Part shown: positions 43,503 to 51,884 of the stretch, in pieces
Layout of the letters: every line of letters starts with the position of its first letter
Position numbering within the stretch: the stretch's first letter is position 1
From: Sphingopyxis sp. LK2115
GTDB taxonomy: Bacteria; Pseudomonadota; Alphaproteobacteria; Sphingomonadales; Sphingomonadaceae
Direction: 5' to 3'
Assembly (NCBI RefSeq): GCF_014595975.1
Contig: NZ_JABWGQ010000012.1
Location: 1 to 64,000, forward strand
Length of the DNA: 64,000 nucleotides
Notes under the pieces: generated by a model
Database searches by the model: none
Seen by the model: the letters and a program-made list of their open reading frames with translations, nothing else
What the model was told of the DNA's origin: nothing
Translations under genes and position numbers: made by a program

Positions 43503-44711
43503 ATGACATCCATGACGACAACCGAACGGGCGGCCCTCGAACACGCCGCCGATGCGCCGATGCTGGCGCAGGTCGAACGCTGGGCGGCGGTAAATAGCGG
43601 CACGGGCAATCTGGCGGGGCTGAAGGCGGTCGCCAGTCAGCTTGCCGACGCCTTTGCCGCCTTGCCCGGCGAGGTCCGGCTTGTCGCCCCCGATCCGGTC
43701 GAGAGCGTCGACGCAGCGGGGCAAGTGAACATCATCCAGCGCGGCGACCATCTGCACCTTCGCGTGCGCCCGGAGGCGCCGGTGCAATTGCTGCTGACCG
43801 GTCATATGGACACGGTGTTCGGCGCCGACCATCCGTTCCAGACGCTGAAGTGGCTCGATGATGGGGTGCTCAACGGCCCCGGCACCGCCGACATGAAGGG
43901 CGGGATCGCGGTGATCCTCGCCGCGCTGACCGCGCTCGAACGCTCGCCGCTCGCCGCCCGCGTCGGTTATGACGTGCTGATCAACAGCGACGAGGAAACG
44001 GGCAGCCACGCGTCGGCGGCGCTGATCGCCGAACTGGCGCGCGGCAAGACCGCGGCGCTCACCTACGAACCCGCGCTGCCCGACGGCACGCTGGCGGGCG
44101 CACGGCCGGGCAGCGGCAATTTTTCGGTGATCGTCCATGGCCGGTCGGCGCACGCGGGGCGCAATCCGGACGACGGCCGCAACGCCCTCCTGGCGGCGGC
44201 CGATCTGGCGTTGCGGCTTGCGCAGCTCAAGTCGCCGTCGCTCAAGGTCAATCCTGCAAAAATCGACGGCGGCGGCCCGAACAATGTCGTCCCCGACAGC
44301 GCGATCCTGCGCGTCAATATGCGCCCGTCGACGCGCGAAGCGATGGGCGAAGCCGAAAATGCGCTGCGCGCCGCGGTCACAGCGGTATCGCGCGAACATG
44401 ACGTGCATTGCCACATTCACGGCGGTTTCAATCGCCCGCCCAAACCGCTCGACCCCGCCGCGACGCGACTGTTCGAACTGGTTCGGTCATGCGGCGCCGC
44501 GCTGGGAATCGACATTGCGTGGAAGGCGACGGGCGGCGTGTGCGATGGCAACAACATCGCCGCCTGCGGCATCCCCGTGGTCGACACCATGGGTCCGCGC
44601 GGCGGCGCGATTCATTCATCGGACGAATATCTGATCGTCGACAGCCTCGCCGAACGCGCGCAGCTGTCGGCGCTGACCATGTTGCGAATAGCGGAACGGG
44701 GGACTGTGTGA
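43503..44711 (+). CDS. M20-family metallohydrolase (DapE/CPG2-like)
   Basis: A 402-residue M20 metallohydrolase with metal ligands H101 and D103 (LLTGHMDTV), D130 (GPGTADMKGG), E164/E165 (NSDEETGS) and a late His near 376 (IHSSDEY). The lid domain is present. It ends in a 4-bp overlap with astA, so it belongs to the arginine succinyltransferase operon. There it may remove succinyl or another N-acyl group, a job usually done by the M14-type AstE. The precise substrate is inferred from neighbours only. ATG 43512 is a possible alternative start. Confidence 0.85.
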   Translation: MTSMTTTERAALEHAADAPMLAQVERWAAVNSGTGNLAGLKAVASQLADAFAALPGEVRLVAPDPVESVDAAGQVNIIQRGDHLHLRVRPEAPVQLLLTGHMDTVFGADHPFQTLKWLDDGVLNGPGTADMKGGIAVILAALTALERSPLAARVGYDVLINSDEETGSHASAALIAELARGKTAALTYEPALPDGTLAGARPGSGNFSVIVHGRSAHAGRNPDDGRNALLAAADLALRLAQLKSPSLKVNPAKIDGGGPNNVVPDSAILRVNMRPSTREAMGEAENALRAAVTAVSREHDVHCHIHGGFNRPPKPLDPAATRLFELVRSCGAALGIDIAWKATGGVCDGNNIAACGIPVVDTMGPRGGAIHSSDEYLIVDSLAERAQLSALTMLRIAERGTV

Positions 44712-45709
44712 ATTATGTGATCCGGGCGGCCAAACCGGGCGACCTGCAAAGCATCTACGAAATGGCGAAACTGACGGGTGGCGGTTTCACCAACCTGCCT
44801 CCCGACAAAAGAGCGCTGCGCGCCAAGCTCGAACGCGCCGAGGCGAGCTTTGCGTCGGAAAAGGAATATCCCGCCGACGAACTCTATCTGATGGTGCTCG
44901 AAGATATCGACAGCGGCGAGGTGCGCGGCACCTGCCAGATCTTCGGGCAGGTCGGCCAGCGCTGGCCCTTTTATTCCTATCGCATCGGCACCGACAGCAA
45001 GCACAGCGAACAGCTGGGCCGCACCTTTCACGCGCAGGTGCTGATGCTGAGCAACGATTTGAACGGCGCCAGCGAAGTCGGCGGATTGTTCCTGCACCCG
45101 GCGGCGCGCGCCGGCGGGCTGGGGCTGCTGCTCGCACGCTCGCGCTATCTGTTTATCGCGCGCCATCGTGCGCGCTTCGCCGACCGCATCCTTGCCGAAC
45201 TGCGCGGGGTGATCGACGAGGCGGGCGGTTCGCCCTTCTGGGACGGAGTCGCCGGCAAGTTTTTCGGGATGAGCTTTCAGGAAGCCGACCAGTTCAACGC
45301 GGTCCACGGCAACCAGTTCATCGCCGACCTGATGCCCAAGCATCCCGTCTATATCGCGATGCTGCCCGAAACCGCGCGCGCGGTGATCGGCGTTCCGCAC
45401 CCCACCGGGCGCGCCGCGATGCGGATGCTGGAAAACGAGGGCTTCGCCTTTGAAAACTACATCGACATTTTCGACGGCGGTCCGACGATGACTGCGCGCA
45501 CCGACCAGGTGGCCAGTATCCGCGACGCGCGCCATATCGAGTTGACGGGCATCGCCGAAGGCGGCGAAGATGCGCTGATCGCAACCGGTCGGCTCGCGGA
45601 TTTCCGCTGCTGCTTTGGCAAGGTCGATGCCGATGGCCGGATCGACGCCGACGCCGCGCGCATATTGAATGTCGGGGTTGGCGACACGATCAGCTGGATA
45701 GGACGATGA
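44708..45709 (+). CDS. astA: Arginine N-succinyltransferase
   Basis: A 333-residue enzyme of the AstA/AstG type, transferring succinyl from succinyl-CoA to arginine, first step of the AST degradation pathway. Diagnostic segments are TGGGFTNLPPDK, SEVGGLFLHPAAR and GPTMTARTDQVASIRDARH. The start is a GTG overlapping the M20 stop. astB follows after a REP-like repeat. Confidence 0.95.
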   Translation: MNYVIRAAKPGDLQSIYEMAKLTGGGFTNLPPDKRALRAKLERAEASFASEKEYPADELYLMVLEDIDSGEVRGTCQIFGQVGQRWPFYSYRIGTDSKHSEQLGRTFHAQVLMLSNDLNGASEVGGLFLHPAARAGGLGLLLARSRYLFIARHRARFADRILAELRGVIDEAGGSPFWDGVAGKFFGMSFQEADQFNAVHGNQFIADLMPKHPVYIAMLPETARAVIGVPHPTGRAAMRMLENEGFAFENYIDIFDGGPTMTARTDQVASIRDARHIELTGIAEGGEDALIATGRLADFRCCFGKVDADGRIDADAARILNVGVGDTISWIGR

Positions 45710-45717
45710 CCCTCTTG

Positions 45718-45804
45718 CGTTCGTGCTGAGCTTGTCGAAGCACCGTTTTCCCTTTTGAGTGCCGCAAAGAATGAACGGCCCTTCGACAAGCTCAGGGCAA
45801 ACGG
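45718..45804. repeat. REP-like inverted repeat, family A copy 2
   Basis: Left end TTCGTGCTGAGCTTGTCGAAG and right end CTTCGACAAGCTCAGGGCA are near-perfect inverted copies around a 45-base variable centre. It lies between astA and astB, inside a likely operon. Confidence 0.8.
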
Positions 45805-45832
45805 CTTTGGCTGGATAGTTGGAAAGAAAACC

Positions 45833-47080
45833 ATGCTCACCGAAATCAATTTCGACGGGATCATCGGCCCGACGCATAATTATGCCGGGCTGAGCCGCGG
45901 CAATATCGCCTCGGCAAGCCATGCGGGCGACGTGTCGCAGCCGCGCGCCGCCGCGCTGCAGGGCATAGAAAAGATGCGCCACAACCTTGCGCTTGGCCTG
46001 CCGCAAGGCTTTTTCGTGCCGCTCGATCGCCCTGACGCGCCATGGCTTGCCCAGCTTGGCACCTCGCCCGAGGCGGCCGAAGGCCATTTGCGCGCGCAGG
46101 CATGGTCGGCCTCGTCGATGTGGGCAGCAAACGCCGCGACCGTCTCGCCCGCGCCCGACTGCGCCGACGGCAAATGCCACCTCACCGTCGCCAACCTCGT
46201 CACCATGCCGCACCGCAGCCACGAATGGCCGGGGACGCTGGCGCAGCTTCGCCTCGCCTTTGCGCACCCCGCCTTTGCCGTGCACGCGCCGATCCCTGCC
46301 CCCTTCGGCGACGAAGGCGCGGCAAACCATATGCGGCTGTGCAGCGGGCACGACGGCGCCGGGGTCGAAATCTTCGTCTATGGCGTCGGCGGCGGGCGCT
46401 TCCCTGCACGCCAACATCTCGACGCGTCGAAGGCGGTGGCGCGCAACCACCGGCTCGACCCGGCGCGCACGCTGTTCATCCGACAGTCGGACACCGCGAT
46501 CCAGGGCGGCGCCTTTCACAACGACGTGGTAGCGGTCGCGAACGAACATGTGCTGTTCACCCACGAAACCGCGTTCGAGGATCGCGAAGCCGCGCACGCC
46601 GAAATCCGCGCGGCCTTTCCCGCGGTCGAAATCGTCGAGGTGCCCGCAAGCGCGGTCAGCTTGCCCGACGCCATCAGATCCTATCTGTTCAACGCCCAGC
46701 TCGTCAGCCTGCCCGAAGGGGGTATGGCGCTGGTGCTGCCGACCGAGGCGCGCGAAACCCCCGCGGTGTGGAGCTGGCTGGAAGAGATGATCGTCGGCAA
46801 CGGCCCGATCCGCCGCTTGCTGCCCGTCGATGTGCGGCAATCGATGGCGAACGGCGGCGGCCCGGCGTGCCTTCGGCTGCGCGTCGTCGCCGATCCCGCC
46901 ACGGTCGATCCGCGCTTCATCGCCGACGAGGAAAAGCTTGACCGGATCGCCCAGGTGGTTGCGGCGCATTGGCCGGAGGCGATCGCGCCGGCGGACCTTG
47001 CCTCGACCGCGCTGATGGCCGACGTTCGCAAGGCCCGCGCCGCGCTGCTCGACGCGCTCGATCTGGCCGAACTGGGCTGA
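45833..47080 (+). CDS. astB: N-succinylarginine dihydrolase
   Basis: A 415-residue enzyme hydrolysing succinylarginine to succinylornithine, ammonia and CO2, second step of the AST pathway. FDGIIGPTHNYAGLSRGN at the N-terminus and the catalytic Cys in MANGGGPACLRLRV are conserved. The ATG at 45833 is preceded by GGAAAG and gives the standard family start; the open frame upstream runs through the repeat. astC and astD are not in the window. Confidence 0.96.
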   Translation: MLTEINFDGIIGPTHNYAGLSRGNIASASHAGDVSQPRAAALQGIEKMRHNLALGLPQGFFVPLDRPDAPWLAQLGTSPEAAEGHLRAQAWSASSMWAANAATVSPAPDCADGKCHLTVANLVTMPHRSHEWPGTLAQLRLAFAHPAFAVHAPIPAPFGDEGAANHMRLCSGHDGAGVEIFVYGVGGGRFPARQHLDASKAVARNHRLDPARTLFIRQSDTAIQGGAFHNDVVAVANEHVLFTHETAFEDREAAHAEIRAAFPAVEIVEVPASAVSLPDAIRSYLFNAQLVSLPEGGMALVLPTEARETPAVWSWLEEMIVGNGPIRRLLPVDVRQSMANGGGPACLRLRVVADPATVDPRFIADEEKLDRIAQVVAAHWPEAIAPADLASTALMADVRKARAALLDALDLAELG

Positions 47081-47086
47081 CGCGAC

Positions 47087-47758
47087 TTGCAGATTCGCGA
47101 ACTGATCGACACGGCGCCGGTGCCGGGCGGCGAGCCGCTGCGCCTGTTCCGGCGCGGCGACGAATATATCATCGCAATCGGCGGCAATGAGCTGATGAGC
47201 AGCCGCGTGAGCGGCTCTGAAGCAGCGCTGGCGGTGATGAGCTGCGATCGGCTGCGCAGCGCGGCGCAGGCGCATCTGCTGATCGGCGGCTATGGCATGG
47301 GCTTTACGCTTCGCGCGGCGTTGGCCGTGCTGGGACCGGGTGCCAACGTCACCGTCGCCGAGCTGGTCCCCGCGATCATCGACTGGGCGCGCGGGCCGAT
47401 GGCCGCGCTCGCGGCGGGCTGCCTCGACGATCCACGTGTCGATCTGGTCATGGGCGATGTGGCTGCTGTCATTGCCGAGGGACGCGGGCGCTATGACGCG
47501 ATCCTGCTCGACGTCGACAACGGCCCCGACGGACTGGTCCGCGCGCAGAACGACCGGCTCTATTCATCGGTCGGCCTGGCCGCCGCGAAGGCGGCGCTGC
47601 GTCCCGGCGGACTCCTTGCGATCTGGTCGGCCGCACCCGATGCCCGCTTTGCGCGGCGGTTGGCCGGGGCGGGCTTCAGGGTCGAAGAGGTCGGCGTTCG
47701 TGCGCGCGCAGGCGGCAAGGGTGCGCGGCACATCATCTGGTTCGCGCACAGGGATTAG
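47087..47758 (+). CDS. Spermidine synthase-like methyltransferase-fold protein
   Basis: A 223-residue Rossmann-fold protein resembling the spermidine synthase family, with HLLIGGYGMGFTLRAAL, the acidic VTVAELVPAIIDWAR and ILLDVDNGPDG segments that would bind the donor nucleoside. It follows astB by 6 bp with a TTG start (47087), so it is probably co-transcribed with the arginine genes. A polyamine-related or general SAM-binding role is inferred; no direct function is known. Confidence 0.75.
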   Translation: MQIRELIDTAPVPGGEPLRLFRRGDEYIIAIGGNELMSSRVSGSEAALAVMSCDRLRSAAQAHLLIGGYGMGFTLRAALAVLGPGANVTVAELVPAIIDWARGPMAALAAGCLDDPRVDLVMGDVAAVIAEGRGRYDAILLDVDNGPDGLVRAQNDRLYSSVGLAAAKAALRPGGLLAIWSAAPDARFARRLAGAGFRVEEVGVRARAGGKGARHIIWFAHRD

Positions 47759-47976
47759 GGTCAGGCTGTCCAGCAGGCGGTCGGCTTTCGACCGAAAGTT
47801 GCCCTATCCCGAAGAATGCCGGGGTCCATGGTGCCTAAAAGCAAGCGTTGGCTTATCCCACCCCGGAACCCATGCGCCTTGCCCCGGCTGTCGGGTTAAT
47901 TTACAGTTTACTATATCTGCCGCCTGGCAAACCCTGCATTCGCGCGGCTGGCACGGCGCTTGCTTGGACATTGACG

Positions 47977-48219
47977 ATGCTGAAGAAGATCGGACGCCTG
48001 TTCGTCATCAAGACCCGCCTCGAGGCGTGCCTCATCATCTATGCGCTCGCCGTCGGGGCGATGGCGCGGGGGTCCGCCTATCTGCACGAATATCCAGGGT
48101 TGGGCGGCAAGCTGCTGATGCTGGCCTGCACCGGCGCGGTATTCCTCGCGGGCGCAAAGATTTTCGATTGTCTGCGCTATGAACAGGCGGCCGAGGCCGC
48201 GAGACAGACAGACGCCTGA
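47977..48219 (+). CDS. Small membrane protein
   Basis: An 80-residue protein with two hydrophobic segments (about 16-33 and 44-62) and charged ends. No enzymatic motif. Resembles small conserved sphingomonad membrane proteins that I cannot name. The 218-bp gap upstream contains a 14-base perfect inverted repeat CTTTCG-AC-CGAAAG (47785-47798) but no clear promoter. Confidence 0.6.
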   Translation: MLKKIGRLFVIKTRLEACLIIYALAVGAMARGSAYLHEYPGLGGKLLMLACTGAVFLAGAKIFDCLRYEQAAEAARQTDA

Positions 48220-48291
48220 TTTTCCTGCCGTCATCCGGGCGAAGCCAGAGCGGACTTTCTTACGTCTCTCGACTGTGTCAAGGCGCGTTGC

Positions 48292-49044
48292 ATGAGCAGG
48301 ATCGAAGGCCACCCGGCCATCAGCACCCAGCATGTCTATGGCCTGACGCTGCGCGTCGCGCGCTGGCGTGAAGGCGCTCCCGGCGCGCCGCTGCTGTTCC
48401 TCAACGGCATCGGCGCCGACATCGCCGCCGCCGCGCCGCTCCTCGCGCAGATGCACGGGCGCGAGGTGTGGACGCTCGACATGCCGGGCGTCGGCGGCTC
48501 GCCCGACGCGCTGCTCCCCTATTCGGCGCCGACGATGGCGGCAATCGTCATGGAGATCGCCGGGCGCTTCGGTCACACCGCGCTCGACATTGCGGGTTTC
48601 AGCTGGGGCGGCGCGCTGGCGCAGCAGATCGCGATCCAGTTTCCAGGGCGCGTGCGTCGCCTCGTGCTGATGGCGACGACGCCCAGTGTCGGCGCGCCGG
48701 GGATCGGCTGGGCCGCGCTGCTCGACGACGACATGCTGGCGAGCGGGCTCAGGCTGCCGACGGCGACACCGCTCGGCCTTGCCTATCAGTCCATGGCGAT
48801 GGCAGGCTGGACCAGCGCGACGATGCTGCCGCGGCTGAAGGATGTGCCGGTGCTGGTGCTGATGGGCGAGCGCGACGGCGTCGTGCCCGCCTGCCACGGT
48901 CAGGCGATCGCCGACCTGATCGACCGCGCGGTGCTGGAAGTGGTGCCGGGTTCGCACCTCTTTCCCTTCACCCACGCCGCGGCCATCGCGGCGCGGGTCA
49001 GCGCGTTTCTGGATCAGCCGCCCGCATTGCAAGCCGCCGCTTGA
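48292..49044 (+). CDS. Alpha/beta hydrolase, PHA depolymerase-like
   Basis: A 250-residue serine hydrolase with nucleophile motif GFSWGGAL (Ser near 104), the acid in GERDGVVP (D near 194) and a C-terminal His in PGSHLFPF. The sequence around the nucleophile (GFSWGGALAQQIAIQFPGR) recalls intracellular medium-chain polyhydroxyalkanoate depolymerases. Its substrate is not certain. Its last 47 bp overlap the end of the convergent hydrolase gene. Confidence 0.82.
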   Translation: MSRIEGHPAISTQHVYGLTLRVARWREGAPGAPLLFLNGIGADIAAAAPLLAQMHGREVWTLDMPGVGGSPDALLPYSAPTMAAIVMEIAGRFGHTALDIAGFSWGGALAQQIAIQFPGRVRRLVLMATTPSVGAPGIGWAALLDDDMLASGLRLPTATPLGLAYQSMAMAGWTSATMLPRLKDVPVLVLMGERDGVVPACHGQAIADLIDRAVLEVVPGSHLFPFTHAAAIAARVSAFLDQPPALQAAA

Positions 49045-50041
49045 GGAATCCCGCGATCGCCGCGGCGGTCGCGTCGGGCGCCTCCTCCATCGGAAGATGC
49101 CCGATACCCGGCAGCAGCAGCAGTTCCGACCCCGCAACGCGCTCGTGGAAAGTCTGTGCCGCGCTCGGGTGGATGATCCGGTCGCGATCGCCGAACAGGA
49201 TCAGCATCGGCGCCCTGATCTCCCGCACCCGTGCCGCCATTTCGGGTTCGCGGCCGGTCCGAGCGCGGATCACCGTCGCCTCGCGATTGCCGGGGAAGCG
49301 CAGCAATTCCCAATAGCGATCGATCATCGCTTCATCGACGATCTCCTGCTTCTCGACCGAGCCTCGCAGCGACTGTTCGACAAGCATCCGCGGAGTGATC
49401 CGCGTCGCAAGCCAGCGACCCAGGGGATATTCGAGCAGGCGAAAACCGACGTTCGATTCAGGTGGCCGCTCGCCCTTGCGAAGCGGCATCCCGGCGGCGT
49501 CGAGCAACAGCAGCGCCTCGATCCGCGCCGGGCGTTCGAGCGCGTAGCGCCACGCAACCCAGCCGCCCATCGAATTGCCGCCGAGGACGAACCGGTCGAG
49601 CCCCAGCTTTGCCGCAACGACATCGACCGCCTCGATCATCGCGGCGGCGCTATAGTCGCGGCCGGGGATCGCGCCGGTCAGCCCGTGCCCCGGCAGGTCG
49701 AGTGTTACAATGCGATATTCGCCGCCGAGCCTTTCGACCAGCGGCTCCCATGTATGGAGACTCGCGTTCGATCCGTGGAGCAGGACAATCGCGGGGCCGT
49801 CACGGCGTCCCTGATCGCGATAGTGAATCCGCTGACCCGCCGGCCCCGCTGCGAAGGCGGCGCCGGGTCCGCCATATTTGGCGATCATCGCTTCGCGGTC
49901 GGTGTCGGGGGTCAGGAGCAGCAGGAAAGCGGCGATGAACGCCGCGAGCAGGGCGAGCGGGACCAGGACGCGCTTGCGCCGGTAGAACGGCCGCCGCGGC
50001 GGTGGCGGCGGATCGAAATCCAGATCGTCGTCGGCAATCAT
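48998..50041 (-). CDS. Membrane-anchored alpha/beta hydrolase
   Basis: A 347-residue hydrolase with one N-terminal membrane anchor (about 24-43) after a short basic cytoplasmic segment. The catalytic motifs are GGNSMGGWVAW (Ser near 157), FGDRDRIIHP (Asp) and PGIGHLPMEE (His). The catalytic domain should face the periplasm. Substrate unknown. The gene converges on the PHA depolymerase-like gene with a 47-bp overlap of coding ends. Confidence 0.85.
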   Translation of the reverse strand: MIADDDLDFDPPPPPRRPFYRRKRVLVPLALLAAFIAAFLLLLTPDTDREAMIAKYGGPGAAFAAGPAGQRIHYRDQGRRDGPAIVLLHGSNASLHTWEPLVERLGGEYRIVTLDLPGHGLTGAIPGRDYSAAAMIEAVDVVAAKLGLDRFVLGGNSMGGWVAWRYALERPARIEALLLLDAAGMPLRKGERPPESNVGFRLLEYPLGRWLATRITPRMLVEQSLRGSVEKQEIVDEAMIDRYWELLRFPGNREATVIRARTGREPEMAARVREIRAPMLILFGDRDRIIHPSAAQTFHERVAGSELLLLPGIGHLPMEEAPDATAAAIAGFLKRRLAMRAADPETR

Positions 50042-50099
50042 CGCGCGCCCCTCAAGACGGAGGGGAACCTAACCCACGCCCTACCGACGTCAATATCCG

Positions 50100-51764
50100 C
50101 TATTGATGGATCGACCGGCGGAAAGTTTCGGGCAGGAACAACAGGCCGACCACCAAAGTGATCAGCGCCACGATCACCGGATACCAGAGGCCGTAATAGA
50201 TATTGCCCGTCGCGGCGACCATCGCGAACGCCGTCGTCGGCAGGAATCCGCCGAACCAGCCGTTGCCGATATGATAGGGCAACGACATGGCGGTGTAGCG
50301 AATGCGGCTGGGGAAAAGCTCGACGAGCAGCGCGGCGATCGGACCATATACCATCGTCACGAGCAGCACGAGGTAGAAGAGGATCGCGACGACGAGCGGT
50401 TTGTTGATCCGCGCGGGGTCGGCCTTGGCGGGATAGCCCGCGGCGGCGGTCGCGGCGGCGAGCTCGCTTCGAAAGGCCTCGACGGCCGCGGCGCGATCTT
50501 CCTCGGCGATCCGCCACGGTTCGGGCGCGATCAGCACGCGGTCGCCGATCCAGACGTCGGCGGCGTCGCCCGTATGGCGCGGCCGCGTCACGCTGGTGTA
50601 GCTGACCCCGGCCTTGGCAAGCGCCGATTTGGCAATGTCGCAGCCGGTGCTTTCGAACTTTTCCTTGCCGACGGGATCGAACTGGAAGGTGCAGGTGCCG
50701 GGGTCTGCGGTGACGCGCACCGCCGCGCTGGCCTGCGCCTTTGCCATTGCGGGATTCGCCGCCTGGGTCAGCATCTGGAACGCCGGGAAATAGGTGAGCG
50801 CCGCAAGCGCGCAGCCCGCAAGGATGATCGGCTTGCGCCCCACCTTGTCGCTGAGCCAGCCGAAGAGGATGAAAAATGGTGTGCCGAGCGCGAGCGCGAT
50901 GGCGATCAATATGTTCGCGGTCGCGCCGTCGACCTTCAGCGTCTTTTCGAGGAAGAAAAGCGCATAGAATTGCCCCGAATACCAGACCACCGCCTGCCCC
51001 GCGACCGCGCCGAACAGCGCGACGAGCACCCATTTGAGATTGGCCCAGCGCCCGAACGCTTCGGTCAGCGGCGCCTTCGACGTCGTCCCTTCGACCTTCA
51101 TCTGCTTGAACACGGGGCTTTCTTCGAGCTGGAGGCGAATCCAGAGCGAAATGCCAAGCAGGACGATCGAGATCAGGAACGGAATGCGCCAGCCCCAGTC
51201 GGCAAACGCCGCTTCGCCCATCGCCGAACGGATGACGATGACAACGCCGAGCGCCGCGAACAGGCCGAGCGTCGCGGTCGTCTGGATGAAACTGGTGAAC
51301 AGCCCGCGCTTCCCGTCAGGCGCATGTTCGGCGACATAGGTGGCGGCGCCGCCATATTCGCCGCCCAGCGCAAGACCCTGCACCAGCCGCAGCAGCACGA
51401 GCAGAATCGGCGCCGCGACGCCGATCGACGCATAGCTGGGCAGCAGGCCAACGAGGAAGGTCGACCCGCCCATCAGCCCCATGGTCACCAGAAAGGTGTT
51501 CTTGCGACCGACAAGATCGCCGATGCGCCCAAAGACGATTGCGCCGAACGGCCTGACCGCAAAGCCCGCGGCAAAGGCCGCGAGCGCAAAGATGAACCCC
51601 GTGGTTTCGTTGACGCCCGAAAAGAATTGCGCCGAAATGACCGTCGCGAGCAGGCCATAGAGGTAGAAATCATACCATTCGAACACCGTGCCCAGCGAAG
51701 AGGCCAGAATGACCTTGCGCTCGCTCTGGCGGGTGTCGACGGGCGTCGCGGCTTGCTCGGTCAT
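50100..51764 (-). CDS. MFS transporter (metabolite:H+ symporter type)
   Basis: A 554-residue major facilitator of the MHS group (ProP/ShiA/KgtP-like), with the GRIGDLVGRK loop (79-88), the RLVQGLALGGEYGGAA segment and a second GWLSDKVGRKP loop. About 120 residues are inserted before the last membrane helices (337-455), containing C358 and C375; this loop is absent from classical members. It probably imports an organic acid or compatible solute by proton symport. A GGGGAAAG ribosome site precedes the ATG at 51764. A REP-like repeat sits directly upstream. Confidence 0.9.
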   Translation of the reverse strand: MTEQAATPVDTRQSERKVILASSLGTVFEWYDFYLYGLLATVISAQFFSGVNETTGFIFALAAFAAGFAVRPFGAIVFGRIGDLVGRKNTFLVTMGLMGGSTFLVGLLPSYASIGVAAPILLVLLRLVQGLALGGEYGGAATYVAEHAPDGKRGLFTSFIQTTATLGLFAALGVVIVIRSAMGEAAFADWGWRIPFLISIVLLGISLWIRLQLEESPVFKQMKVEGTTSKAPLTEAFGRWANLKWVLVALFGAVAGQAVVWYSGQFYALFFLEKTLKVDGATANILIAIALALGTPFFILFGWLSDKVGRKPIILAGCALAALTYFPAFQMLTQAANPAMAKAQASAAVRVTADPGTCTFQFDPVGKEKFESTGCDIAKSALAKAGVSYTSVTRPRHTGDAADVWIGDRVLIAPEPWRIAEEDRAAAVEAFRSELAAATAAAGYPAKADPARINKPLVVAILFYLVLLVTMVYGPIAALLVELFPSRIRYTAMSLPYHIGNGWFGGFLPTTAFAMVAATGNIYYGLWYPVIVALITLVVGLLFLPETFRRSIHQ

Positions 51765-51772
51765 TATCTTTC

Positions 51773-51860
51773 CCCGTTCGCCCTCAGCCTTTCGAAGGAC
51801 CGTCCTTCTTTCAGCCACGCTAAAGGAAAGAACGGTGCTTCGACAAGCTCGGCGCACACG
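51773..51860. repeat. REP-like inverted repeat, family A copy 3
   Basis: CCGTTCGCCCTCAGCCTTTCGAAGGACCGT at the left and ACGGTGCTTCGACAAGCTCGGCGC at the right are imperfect inverted copies. It lies between the MFS and DEAD-box genes, 8 bp from the MFS start codon, overlapping where its promoter should be. Confidence 0.7.
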
Positions 51861-51884
51861 GAAAAAAGAGGAAGGTTTACCGCA

